The notes beneath the pieces are model-generated. The model made no database searches. It had not been told where the DNA came from and saw only the letters and a program-made list of their open reading frames with translations. A program made the position numbers and the translations under genes. From an uncultured Porphyromonadaceae bacterium (GTDB lineage: Bacteria > Bacteroidota > Bacteroidia > Bacteroidales > Muribaculaceae): a DNA stretch of 64,000 nucleotides. Positions 17,450 to 26,179 of the stretch are shown here, piece after piece; the first letter of the stretch is position 1, and every line of letters starts with the position of its first letter. The stretch spans positions 9,765 to 73,764 of the forward strand of contig CALAVE010000041.1 in assembly GCA_937892215.1 (NCBI GenBank), written 5' to 3'.

Positions 17450-18901
17450 ATGAATTTTAAGCATTTAATATCGTGGTTTCTTGCCTCAGTGCTAACACTT
17501 GCGGCGTTCGTATCATGCTCCACATCCCCTATTGAGCGCACCATTCGCACAGCGCTACTCACAGGCGACACCACCCAGACACAATTCGATTCCATTGCCT
17601 CTATAATCAAGGGCAACGCAGAGCAATATCAGTTCTTGCTTAACGAGAACGGCGAAATCAATGCCGAGGCACTCAACGCACTTATCAAGAAAGTGGGTTC
17701 ATCGGTGCGTCCGCCCATGTCATGGGACATCAGCAAATTCGTGTCAAAACCACTCTCCCTGTCAATCTACTTTGAGCGCAGCGGTAGCATGGTACCATAC
17801 GACACATCCACCGGCAGCGGGCAACTGAAGAAGGCCGTGAACGACCTCATCAACTTCTTCCCCGAGCACGAGAACGTGAGTATCAGCATAGTGAACGATG
17901 ACATCTATCCCTATCAGGGAAGCATTGAGTCATTTCTACAAGATAGGAACATCTATGCGTCCACCGCGTCGATAGGTAATCCGTCATACACCGATTTCAA
18001 CCTGATTTTCAACAAGATTCTGGAAGCGCAGTCGGAGGGTAACATATCCGTGCTGGTGACGGATATGATTTATTCGCCCAGCAACACGCAAGGTGTCTCG
18101 GCAACAAAGATTTTCAACGAGGAAAACAGTCTGGCTACCGCCATATTTCGCCGTTACAAAGGTAAATCAGTGATACTTAACCAGCTGACCGGTGACTTTT
18201 CAGGGACATATTATCCCTACAACAACAATTCCTTCACCTTCAACGGCACTCGCCCGTTCTATCTGCTCATGATAGCCGACACCAAGGTAATGGACAGGAT
18301 TGCCGCAGACCCGGATTTCCACAACTTCCTCACACCAGCCGAGGCTGAGCACTCATTCCGCTTCAATCAGGCCGAAGCAGAAGTAAGTTATAGCGTGATT
18401 CCCGACTGGGAGCTCAACAGAGGACGCTTCCGCATCTCGCGCTCGGACAAGTCCACACTCACTAACTGCGAGGGAGACCGCCAGACCGACGTATTCTCTT
18501 TCGCCATTGCAGCCGACCTCAAGAGCCTGAACAAGGATGAGGATTTCCTCACCGGAACGGAGAACTACACCGTGGAGTCGCAAAACGGGTTCAAAATTGC
18601 CATTACACCCATTGAGCCACAGATGATTAACGGCAACACACGCGAGATTCTCCGCGGCAAAAGTCACATAATAGCCGTTACAGGAACACTTAAGAGCCCA
18701 CGCGACGAAGTCACAATCTCGCTTCGCAACGAATTTCCGCAGTGGATACGTAAAGCAACGACAGCCAACGACACCAACCCCGCCGCTCCCGATTTTGCTT
18801 GGACCACATTTGGCCTGTCGAACTTCATGGAAGGCATCTTCATGGCATTCTCGTCGGGCAACGACCGATACGCCTCGATAACAATCAAACTCATGAAATA
18901 A
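17450..18901 (+). CDS. vWA-like lipoprotein, first gene of the cytoskeletal-NTPase operon
   Basis: 483 residues from the ATG at 17450. The N-terminus is a lipoprotein signal peptide (WFLASVLTLAAFVSCST; lipobox FVSC). A von Willebrand factor A-like fold starts near residue 95: SLSIYFERSGSMVPYD carries the MIDAS-like pattern with Glu in place of the usual first Asp of DxSxS. A second acidic site is in SVLVTDMIYSP. The C-terminal 200 residues are beta-rich with no domain I recognise. The protein should sit on the outer face of the inner membrane or in the outer membrane. It opens an operon with a tubulin-fold and an actin-fold protein. The vWA call is by pattern and is moderately sure; the function is unknown. 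Confidence 0.7.
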   Translation: MNFKHLISWFLASVLTLAAFVSCSTSPIERTIRTALLTGDTTQTQFDSIASIIKGNAEQYQFLLNENGEINAEALNALIKKVGSSVRPPMSWDISKFVSKPLSLSIYFERSGSMVPYDTSTGSGQLKKAVNDLINFFPEHENVSISIVNDDIYPYQGSIESFLQDRNIYASTASIGNPSYTDFNLIFNKILEAQSEGNISVLVTDMIYSPSNTQGVSATKIFNEENSLATAIFRRYKGKSVILNQLTGDFSGTYYPYNNNSFTFNGTRPFYLLMIADTKVMDRIAADPDFHNFLTPAEAEHSFRFNQAEAEVSYSVIPDWELNRGRFRISRSDKSTLTNCEGDRQTDVFSFAIAADLKSLNKDEDFLTGTENYTVESQNGFKIAITPIEPQMINGNTREILRGKSHIIAVTGTLKSPRDEVTISLRNEFPQWIRKATTANDTNPAAPDFAWTTFGLSNFMEGIFMAFSSGNDRYASITIKLMK

Positions 18902-18935
18902 CTTAGTGAAACAATCATAACAATATACGCTGAAA

Positions 18936-19382
18936 ATGAAACGACACATCACATATCTGGCATGCGGAATCATAGTCACCCTGCTCTTTATACTCTTTAA
19001 GGAGAACATTTACGAATCGGCCTACTATGCTCAGGGATTCAGTGACCAGTTCTACAATCTGGGGCTATACACCCCTGTGGCTCTAATCACGGCCGGCACA
19101 GCCTGGATAGGTGCAGCCATCTACTATTTCGCGATTAATTCCGTGAAATTCGACCGCTGGTATCACTGGCTGGTGATGCTGGTGATTGTCACGCTGCTGG
19201 CCCCAATCATCTGCTACGCACTGAACGATTTCGTCTTTGCGAATAACGACCTGATGTATATAGCCGAATCCATCAATTTTGAGTTATACAACATGGTATT
19301 TACCGCAGTACTCTTCATAGTGGCCTCATTCTCGATGCGATGGTGGAGCAGCAACTGCCGGCACACTCCCATTCCACAATAA
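18936..19382 (+). CDS. Multi-pass membrane protein of the operon
   Basis: 148 residues with about four hydrophobic segments: LACGIIVTLLFILF, VALITAGTAWIGAAIYYFAI, WLVMLVIVTLLAPIICYAL and MVFTAVLFIVASFSM. It has no catalytic motif I can see. It lies 34 bases after the vWA lipoprotein and 66 before the tubulin-like gene. The likely role is an inner-membrane anchor or channel linking the lipoprotein outside with the NTPases inside; that is inference from position only. Confidence 0.75.
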   Translation: MKRHITYLACGIIVTLLFILFKENIYESAYYAQGFSDQFYNLGLYTPVALITAGTAWIGAAIYYFAINSVKFDRWYHWLVMLVIVTLLAPIICYALNDFVFANNDLMYIAESINFELYNMVFTAVLFIVASFSMRWWSSNCRHTPIPQ

Positions 19383-19448
19383 ATTCTCGGCGAGAAAAAA
19401 CGTCAGTTATTCACACAAAAAGCGAAACAAACACAAGACAACGATATT

Positions 19449-20978
19449 ATGAAGTTATTCATTTTTGCAATAGGCGGCACCGGTTCCAGGGTGCTAAAGT
19501 CGCTGGTAATGCTCTCGGCCGCAGGCGTAAAGCCCGTGGATGAAAACGGGATCCCTCTGACCAACTTTGAGATAGTGCCGGTAATCATAGACCCGCACAA
19601 ATCCTGCGCCGACCTCAAGCGCACGGAATCACTGCTCAACGCCTACTGCGACATTCGCCGCCAATTGCACGGCGAGAAGGTGAACGCCCGCGGATTTTTC
19701 GCCAACCGAATCCTTAAACTTCACGACTTGGCCGCCGCAAGCACACGCACCATCGACGACTCGTTCATCTTCAATCTCAATGCCGTGGAGCATCACAAGT
19801 TCCGCGAGTTTATAGGCTATGACACGATGAATCAGGCAAATCAGGCGCTCACCTCGCTACTATTTGCCGACTACCAGTTGGAGAACAAGATGAGCATAGG
19901 TTTCGTGGGCTCGCCCAATATAGGCAGCGTGGCCCTGAACGAGATTAAAGACAGCGAGGAATTCAAGGCATTCGCCAACGCTTTTTCGGCCGGCGACCGC
20001 ATCTTCTTCATCAGTTCCATTTTCGGAGGCACCGGAGCCGCAGGATTCCCCATCATGGTGAAGAACATACGTCAGGCCCAGAACACCGAACTCAACAACA
20101 AGGAAGTGCTGCGCCGCGCGCCCATTGGCGGCCTAACGGTTCTACCCTACTTCTCCATTGATAAAGGATTCGACCCTAACGACCGCCGCATCGACACCGC
20201 CGACTTCATAATCAAGACCCAGTCGGCGCTGGAATACTACGATGACACGCTCACCGGCAACAATGCCAGTAGTCTTAACGCCATCTTCTATCTGGGCGAC
20301 AAAGTGCTCTCCCGCCCCTACGAGTACGACCCGGGCGACAAGCGCGACCAGAAAGACCCGGCACACTTCATAGAACTGATAGGAGCCCTGGCACCGTTCA
20401 AGTTTGCCGGTATGCCCGAGAGTGCCCTGAGCGATTTCAACGGGCTTCCACTGCCCACCAAAGCCTTTGAGTACGGGCTGGAAAAAGACACGGCAGAAAT
20501 AGACTTCTTTGCGATGGGCAAGCAGACACGAGCGCTGATATTCCGCCGACTGGTGAAGTTGCACATGCTCTTCATGTATCTGCGCACAGGTTTCGCGGCC
20601 AACATCGGCCAGGGATATACCGAGGACAATCCGCGAATCACACGCGAGTTCCTCAGTTCGCAGTTCTATCGCACCCTCACCACCCGGTTCTTCAATCCAT
20701 ACGCCGAATGGCTGCACGAGATGCTGGGAAATCAGCGCAGCGTACACCTGTTCAATATGGGCGCGGAAAACATGGGCGAAGCCATCTTCAACGTCAAGAC
20801 CAAGAAGACCCTCTTTGGCAGCAAATCGGTGAACAACGACGTGGTAAAGGCCGAACTGAACCGCATCAGTCGCGACAACCACGACTACGACGACGGAAAC
20901 GTGGCGCTCAAACTGCTCGACCTCTTCGACCAGGCGGCCGATAAAATTGTAACCGACCGTTTCGACAATATAAACTAA
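19449..20978 (+). CDS. Tubulin/FtsZ-fold protein (Tubulin_2-like)
   Basis: 509 residues. It begins MKLFIFAIGGTGSRVLKSL, a Rossmann-type first strand and glycine turn as in FtsZ/tubulin proteins. Around residue 190 is ISSIFGGTGAAGFPIM, which corresponds to the glycine-rich T4 phosphate loop (tubulin signature GGGTGxG) with one Gly lost. The architecture fits the 'tubulin-like' (Tubulin_2) proteins of bacteria rather than cell-division FtsZ: it is longer and lacks the FtsZ C-terminal tail. It probably binds GTP; whether it polymerises is unknown. Related divergent FtsZ-like families have been proposed, as I recall, to act in membrane remodelling with vWA partners. The neighbours here support such a scheme. 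Confidence 0.75.
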   Translation: MKLFIFAIGGTGSRVLKSLVMLSAAGVKPVDENGIPLTNFEIVPVIIDPHKSCADLKRTESLLNAYCDIRRQLHGEKVNARGFFANRILKLHDLAAASTRTIDDSFIFNLNAVEHHKFREFIGYDTMNQANQALTSLLFADYQLENKMSIGFVGSPNIGSVALNEIKDSEEFKAFANAFSAGDRIFFISSIFGGTGAAGFPIMVKNIRQAQNTELNNKEVLRRAPIGGLTVLPYFSIDKGFDPNDRRIDTADFIIKTQSALEYYDDTLTGNNASSLNAIFYLGDKVLSRPYEYDPGDKRDQKDPAHFIELIGALAPFKFAGMPESALSDFNGLPLPTKAFEYGLEKDTAEIDFFAMGKQTRALIFRRLVKLHMLFMYLRTGFAANIGQGYTEDNPRITREFLSSQFYRTLTTRFFNPYAEWLHEMLGNQRSVHLFNMGAENMGEAIFNVKTKKTLFGSKSVNNDVVKAELNRISRDNHDYDDGNVALKLLDLFDQAADKIVTDRFDNIN

Positions 20979-21034
20979 AAAGCCGCTTCGCATCCACCCA
21001 ACAGTATAAATCAGAAATCAGAAAACATATAGCA

Positions 21035-24000
21035 ATGAGCAACGTTCTCTCATATAGCAACAAAAACTCCGGCTCGGGCAACACCGACTGGATTCAGACC
21101 GCGCCCTATACAACCGACGACATAGCGCAGATAAAGGACCCCAACGGCGGTTTCAGCGAGCACCCGCGCACGGCCATTCCCAGCCCGTTCGCCCAGTTGG
21201 ACCTTGTGAAAAACGCATTCGAGCACCTGGCCAACAACGCATTGAGGGGCACAACGATGGACGAAAGGCTTGTGTCGAACGCGCTGGACGTGGCGCAGTT
21301 GTTTTTCGACTTTGAGAACCACAAGGACTACCTCACCATAGTTCGCTGGAATCGCAACGAACAGATAGAGCGTCTCAAGGCCGACGACGCGCATCGCTTG
21401 TACGGTGAGACGCTGGAGTTGTTCCTAAGTAGCGATACAAAGTACAACTTCGACACACTTACCGACTGGTACATAATCATGTATAACAGTCAGGTAATAG
21501 GCGCCACATCGCCGGCATCGTTCACCATTGCAGCGCCGGTTCAGTACCAGATGGAACAAATCAAGGTGGAGCAGGGCGTTTCGCTATTCTCATCGCCGCG
21601 CGCACTGTGGCAACGCGATGACGACTTCGTTTACCAGATATTCCTGCTGTTCAACGCATTCCCGTCGCTGCGCGAGCGAATCAGTAAGGTCTATTCTTAT
21701 ATTTTCATGAACCTGGATCACATCCGCCGGAACAAGCCGCAGCTGTTCGCCCGCATCACGCAGGCTATCAACGACCCCAAGGCATTCAACCGCGAGGATG
21801 CCGGCAAAATACAGGAGCGGCTCAATCAAGAATTCGACCCATTCAGCGGCGACAACGAAGTGACGGTGCTGGGTGCGCAACTCTATCACAAGCGAGTGAC
21901 CGACATCCGCACACAGGCCAGCCAGAGCGATTTCGTGATTTCACCCACCATAGCGCAAGCCAGCCAAGAATTGCCGCTGGTGCTGCGTAGCAACTTCAAC
22001 GGCAGTGCCGACCGCTACACCTACATAGACAAGCCGTGGAACAGTTCCACTGTGGTACTGACCAACGGAGTGCCCATGAACGAGCGCAAACTTCCCGACA
22101 CTTCGGTAGTTTATCCATTCCTCACCACCTCCGATTTCCTGAGCGAGAACATAATCCAACTCAGTTCACCCATCGACAGTAACCACTTCTTCAACGGCAA
22201 CTTAGTGGCACGAAGCGGTGAACACGGATACCTGCTTCCGCTAAAGCCCGAATTCTTCCGCTATTTCAAGGCAACCGACCTCACCGAGCGCATTCTGGGC
22301 CGCAACATGATGGATGTGGAGGAAAGCGCCGACGGCTCGGTCACAGTGACCCTGCGCATACCTGTGCGCAAGAAATACATTGAACTGACACGCACTTATT
22401 TCCTCGTCACCGACCCATCATGGACGTTCAACGAAACGCGCGGAACAGGACGAATAGTGAGAGCAATACTCTCAACGGCCATATTCCCGTTTGTCCGCAC
22501 CACCGACGCAAACGCCTACACGGTGATGCTCACCACCATGCTCAACGATGCCTCGCTGCGGTTCCACACCGACGGCTATCTCGACGACGGTATCGACGCT
22601 AACGGCAAAATCCGCACCCAAGAGACCTATTGCTCAAAATATTACGACGTGAAGGGCAGTTTCGACATTATAGAAGCCAGCGTCAACACCGAACTCGGTA
22701 GTTTCTCAGGATTTATCCTGCCGCTATGGCAGCCTTACACCGAGACCAACAAGGAACTCATCTTTGCCGTGGACTTCGGAACCACAAACAGCCATGTGGA
22801 AGTGGCCGAACGCGGGCACAACTCAGTGCCGCTCACCTTTGAGCCCAATTCAGGCGACACCCTTATCGCCACCCTCCACCGAAAGGGCGACACCCTGCAG
22901 TTTGCCGACCAGTTGCAGAACATAGAGTTCCTGCCGGGTGAAATCAGCAACCTGTATGGTTTCCCGCTACGAACCACTCTGGCCCGCAACGCCAAGAGTA
23001 ACACCAACGGCACCGGAATCTTCAGCGAAATAAACATCCCGTTCCTCTACGAACGCCAGTATTTCGCCGGATACAACGTTACCACAAACATCAAGTGGCG
23101 CGGCGACAAAGAACTTTCCATGGCATTCCTGCGCGAAATCATCATGCTTATCCGCGCCAAGGTGCTGCTGGAGAACGCGTCGCTGGCCAAGACACGCATC
23201 ATCTACTTCTACCCTGTGAGCATGAGCGGAAGCGACCGTAACGCCTTGCAGAGCACGTGGGAGACACTCTATCGCGACTTCATTGCCGGGAACGACTCAT
23301 CGGCCGAGAACCTGCGCTGCTACCCCGAGTCGATTGCTCCGGCCTACTACTACCAGGGAGCCGAAGTGGCCGGCAGCAGTTTCGTTTCCATAGACATAGG
23401 CGGAGGAACCAGCGACACGGTGATTTACCAGCCGTCGGCCGATCGCATGACCAGCGTGCCGGTGGCCATATCGTCGTTCCGCTTTGCCGGAAACGCCATC
23501 TTTGGCGACGCGTTCACCGACAAGGATGCCGACAATAACCCGTTACTGCAGCACTACACCACCTATTTCAAGCGGCTCATAGCGCAGAAGCCCGAACTGG
23601 CGCATCTGGGCAGCATCCTCGACGAAATCATGCAGGACAAGCGCTCAGAAGACATCAACGCCTTCCTCTTCTCGCTCGAAAACGTGGAGCAACTGCGCTC
23701 GTTGCGCGAGATTGACCGTAGCCTCTACAGTTACAATTCCCTGCTCAAGAATGATGCGCAGCGCAAACTCATTTTCATGTACTTCTACGCCGCCATCATC
23801 TATTACATCGCGAGCCAGATGAAGCATAGGAATCTGGAGCGGCCCAAGCAACTTTACTTCAGCGGAACCGGCTCCAAGATTCTGAACATAGTGGGTAACC
23901 GCGAACTGGTGCGCGAATTCACCCAAATCATCATTGAACGCGTGTTCGGGTCGCCTTATACCGAGCATTTTGAAATCAAGATTGAGGAGCAGTCACCCAA

Positions 24001-24460
24001 GCAGATCACCTGCCGCGGAGGCATCAGGTTAGAGAACCGCAGGCTCGACAATCAGGCCGATACCGCCCTGTTCTCGCCACGGAGCATCAACGCCATTAAG
24101 TACTGCTACTCCATGCTTGGCGACGACAACCTCACCTTCAGTGAGGTGAGCGAACTGGGACACCGTGAGCAACTCACCCAGAAGGTGCGCGAATTCAACG
24201 ACTTCTTCGTTTCGCTGTGCGACGCCACAGTTAAGGACGAGTTCGGCATTGAGCCAAAAGTGTTTGCCATCTTCCAGTCTGTGCTGAACAACGATCTGAG
24301 CAACTACCTGACCGCCGGCATCAGAGCGTTCCTGCTCACCCAGAACTACAACGACACCGACGAGATTCAGGACGTTCCGTTCTTCTACCCGGTGATAGGT
24401 GTGATTAGGCACAACCTGCTTCGCAACCTCTGCAACAACGTAATCAACAATCAGCAATAA
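21035..24460 (+). CDS. Very large actin/Hsp70-fold ATPase with novel N-terminal half
   Basis: 1141 residues. The C-terminal half holds an actin/Hsp70-type ATPase: phosphate-1 motif LIFAVDFGTTNSHVEVAERG near residue 575, phosphate-2 motif SIDIGGGTSDTVIYQP near 787, and an adenosine-type motif YFSGTGSKILN near 941. About 570 residues precede the ATPase and match no domain I recognise, with mixed helix and strand. Helical regions follow after 1000. The size and layout recall SrfB-like proteins, but I cannot confirm homology. It lies 56 bases after the tubulin-like gene. Co-encoding an actin fold and a tubulin fold in one operon is unusual. Substrate or filament behaviour is unknown. Confidence 0.75.
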   Translation: MSNVLSYSNKNSGSGNTDWIQTAPYTTDDIAQIKDPNGGFSEHPRTAIPSPFAQLDLVKNAFEHLANNALRGTTMDERLVSNALDVAQLFFDFENHKDYLTIVRWNRNEQIERLKADDAHRLYGETLELFLSSDTKYNFDTLTDWYIIMYNSQVIGATSPASFTIAAPVQYQMEQIKVEQGVSLFSSPRALWQRDDDFVYQIFLLFNAFPSLRERISKVYSYIFMNLDHIRRNKPQLFARITQAINDPKAFNREDAGKIQERLNQEFDPFSGDNEVTVLGAQLYHKRVTDIRTQASQSDFVISPTIAQASQELPLVLRSNFNGSADRYTYIDKPWNSSTVVLTNGVPMNERKLPDTSVVYPFLTTSDFLSENIIQLSSPIDSNHFFNGNLVARSGEHGYLLPLKPEFFRYFKATDLTERILGRNMMDVEESADGSVTVTLRIPVRKKYIELTRTYFLVTDPSWTFNETRGTGRIVRAILSTAIFPFVRTTDANAYTVMLTTMLNDASLRFHTDGYLDDGIDANGKIRTQETYCSKYYDVKGSFDIIEASVNTELGSFSGFILPLWQPYTETNKELIFAVDFGTTNSHVEVAERGHNSVPLTFEPNSGDTLIATLHRKGDTLQFADQLQNIEFLPGEISNLYGFPLRTTLARNAKSNTNGTGIFSEINIPFLYERQYFAGYNVTTNIKWRGDKELSMAFLREIIMLIRAKVLLENASLAKTRIIYFYPVSMSGSDRNALQSTWETLYRDFIAGNDSSAENLRCYPESIAPAYYYQGAEVAGSSFVSIDIGGGTSDTVIYQPSADRMTSVPVAISSFRFAGNAIFGDAFTDKDADNNPLLQHYTTYFKRLIAQKPELAHLGSILDEIMQDKRSEDINAFLFSLENVEQLRSLREIDRSLYSYNSLLKNDAQRKLIFMYFYAAIIYYIASQMKHRNLERPKQLYFSGTGSKILNIVGNRELVREFTQIIIERVFGSPYTEHFEIKIEEQSPKQITCRGGIRLENRRLDNQADTALFSPRSINAIKYCYSMLGDDNLTFSEVSELGHREQLTQKVREFNDFFVSLCDATVKDEFGIEPKVFAIFQSVLNNDLSNYLTAGIRAFLLTQNYNDTDEIQDVPFFYPVIGVIRHNLLRNLCNNVINNQQ

Positions 24461-24472
24461 CTACAGCAACTC

Positions 24473-25228
24473 ATGAAAATAAAAGTCCTGCTCCTATCCA
24501 TCGCGGTATGCGCCGCGCTTAACATTGTAGCTCAGGTTCCTGCGCCTGCCGACACCGACAGCATATTGCCGCCGAGCACCGAGGCTGTCACCCCAGCGCC
24601 ACCGGTAATTCCCGAGGCTCAGCAACCGCCTCATCAAGGTGACAATAGAATGCTCACTTCTGTTATTCTGATTGTACTTTTGCTGGCTGCGGTGGGAGGC
24701 GTGCTTGCAATGTTCCACAGGCAGAACACAAGGGAGATTAACGCACTGCGCGATGAGATAGATGCCCTGCGCGCCGATGCAGATAAGGCCAATGCCCTTA
24801 TTGACGAGAACATTAAGACCCTCAACGCCAAGATTGAGGCCACCAAACAGGCACTCCAGCAGAAGCAGAGCAGAGAAGCCAAACCCCAAGCGGCGAAGCC
24901 CACGTTCGCACCATGCCAGTTTCTGTCGCGCGCCGACGTGAACGGAGTGTTCGGACGGGCAGCCGACCACATTGAGCCGGGCAATTCGTTCTACGAGCTC
25001 AACACCACCGATGGCGTGCACGGCACATTCCACGTGATTGACGCCCCCGACGTGCACCAACTTGCCCTGATGATGCCCACGCAGAACATCACCGGAGCCT
25101 GTGACGGCGAAAACATTCACACCTCCGCCGGGATGAAACGAATAGTTACCGACAAGGAGGGAACAGCCGTTATGAAAGACGGCAAATGGCACATAACATC
25201 CAAGTCACTCATTCACTACGAGCCGTAA
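24473..25228 (+). CDS. Membrane-anchored coiled-coil protein of the operon
   Basis: 251 residues. A signal-like hydrophobic start (VLLLSIAVCAALNIVAQ) is followed by a Pro-rich stretch, a clear membrane helix (VILIVLLLAAVGGVLAMF, about 62-80), a coiled coil (about 86-135, heptads such as INALRDEIDALRADADKA) and a C-terminal 105-residue beta-rich domain starting PCQFLSRADVNGVFG. No family recognised. It starts 13 bases after the actin-like gene. Depending on whether the first segment is cleaved, the C-terminal domain faces the cytoplasm; it may link the NTPases to the membrane (inference). Confidence 0.75.
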   Translation: MKIKVLLLSIAVCAALNIVAQVPAPADTDSILPPSTEAVTPAPPVIPEAQQPPHQGDNRMLTSVILIVLLLAAVGGVLAMFHRQNTREINALRDEIDALRADADKANALIDENIKTLNAKIEATKQALQQKQSREAKPQAAKPTFAPCQFLSRADVNGVFGRAADHIEPGNSFYELNTTDGVHGTFHVIDAPDVHQLALMMPTQNITGACDGENIHTSAGMKRIVTDKEGTAVMKDGKWHITSKSLIHYEP

Positions 25229-25242
25229 CACATCATCAGCCA

Positions 25243-25845
25243 ATGAGTTACATTTGTCCTAAGTGCAATCATAGTATTAACATAAGCGAAGAGAAACTTC
25301 GCGCCCTGGGCTACCTCACGGTGTGCCCCGAGTGCTTCTCCACGCTGAAGATAATAGGCAATTACGCCTATATCCCAACCGAGAACGTGCCGCTCACCGA
25401 CGATGCCAAAGAGAGCGACAAGGATGAGCGCGAAAGCACACCCCGCGAAGAATTTCACCCACTCTACCACCAGGCCGTGGAATTTCTGGCCACGTGTAAT
25501 GCCATTTCCACGCCCATGCTCCAGTCTCGTTTCAACATATCCAGCGAGCAGGCCGCCGAACTGATGCGCGACTTGGAACGGCACGGCATAGTGGGCCCGT
25601 ACCGCAACGGCGCGCCACGCAAAATCCTTATTCCCCACAACCAGAATCTGCCATCACTCCACTGGTTGCATCCCCTGCAGGAAGGAGCCCCCGACCCACA
25701 GACTCTCAGCGATGGCGAGGAAGATCCAAACAGCGACGAGGTGCCCAACAAGACCTACGGATGCACCATTAACCTGAGCGGCTGCTTCACAATACTGCTA
25801 CTCATCCTCGCAGTGTATTTCCTCATACACATGCTCAGTTCATAG
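25243..25845 (+). CDS. Zinc-ribbon plus FtsK-gamma-like winged helix, tail-anchored
   Basis: 201 residues from the ATG at 25243, chosen because the zinc ribbon begins there (MSYICPKCNHSI). Two CxxC pairs, CPKC and CPEC, form the ribbon in residues 4-30. A winged helix (about 72-130) reads YHQAVEFLATCNAISTPMLQ...FNISSEQAAELMRDLERHGIVGPYRNGAPRKILI. This closely follows the pattern of the FtsK gamma domain, which in FtsK reads the KOPS sequences of chromosomes. A C-terminal hydrophobic helix (CFTILLLILAVYFLIHML) would anchor it to the membrane. There is no FtsK motor. It is the last gene of the operon, 14 bases after its neighbour. A DNA-binding, membrane-tethered adaptor is a reasonable inference. 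Confidence 0.75.
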   Translation: MSYICPKCNHSINISEEKLRALGYLTVCPECFSTLKIIGNYAYIPTENVPLTDDAKESDKDERESTPREEFHPLYHQAVEFLATCNAISTPMLQSRFNISSEQAAELMRDLERHGIVGPYRNGAPRKILIPHNQNLPSLHWLHPLQEGAPDPQTLSDGEEDPNSDEVPNKTYGCTINLSGCFTILLLILAVYFLIHMLSS

Positions 25846-26179
25846 CCAAGGAGGAAACACACCGGAAAAATTATGCTATTTGCTACACACGTGCCACAGG
25901 TCGCCCAGAGAGCGCCACCCGCAACCGGCACGAACATAAAGACGCGCCACAGGCAACGATGGCGCGTAAATTCTTATGCAGAAAACAGCATTGACACAGG
26001 CGCAGGGAAGCAGTAATTTTGCACCCGAAACATTTCCGCAGCATTCATCCCGATACGGGTTCATGGCGTACCGGAAATGGAGAAAAGAGTTCATTGACAT
26101 GATGTTCACGGCACAAGCAAAAAAACAGCGAGCCACTAAAGGACCCGCTGAAAAAACTGATACTATTCCAAATTCAACG
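25846..26179. other. Intergenic region with orphan plus-strand promoter-like box
   Basis: About 330 bases between convergent genes. It holds a minus-strand terminator (26119-26150) and a perfect TAATTTTGC box at 26012-26020 pointing right, but no recognisable gene follows it. A reading frame from 26063 (MAYRKWRKEFIDMMF) runs on into the antisense of the nuclease gene and is not convincing. Confidence 0.5.
26119..26150 (-). terminator. Intrinsic terminator after the nuclease gene
   Basis: On the minus strand CAGCGGG pairs with CTCGCTG (one wobble) over an 11-base loop and is followed by TTTTTTT; starts about 30 bases after the stop. Confidence 0.75.

Noticed and set aside
19449..20978. Calling the tubulin-fold protein FtsZ
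   Set aside because: The T4 loop is altered, the length is wrong, the C-terminal FtsA/ZipA-binding tail is missing and the neighbours are not division genes.
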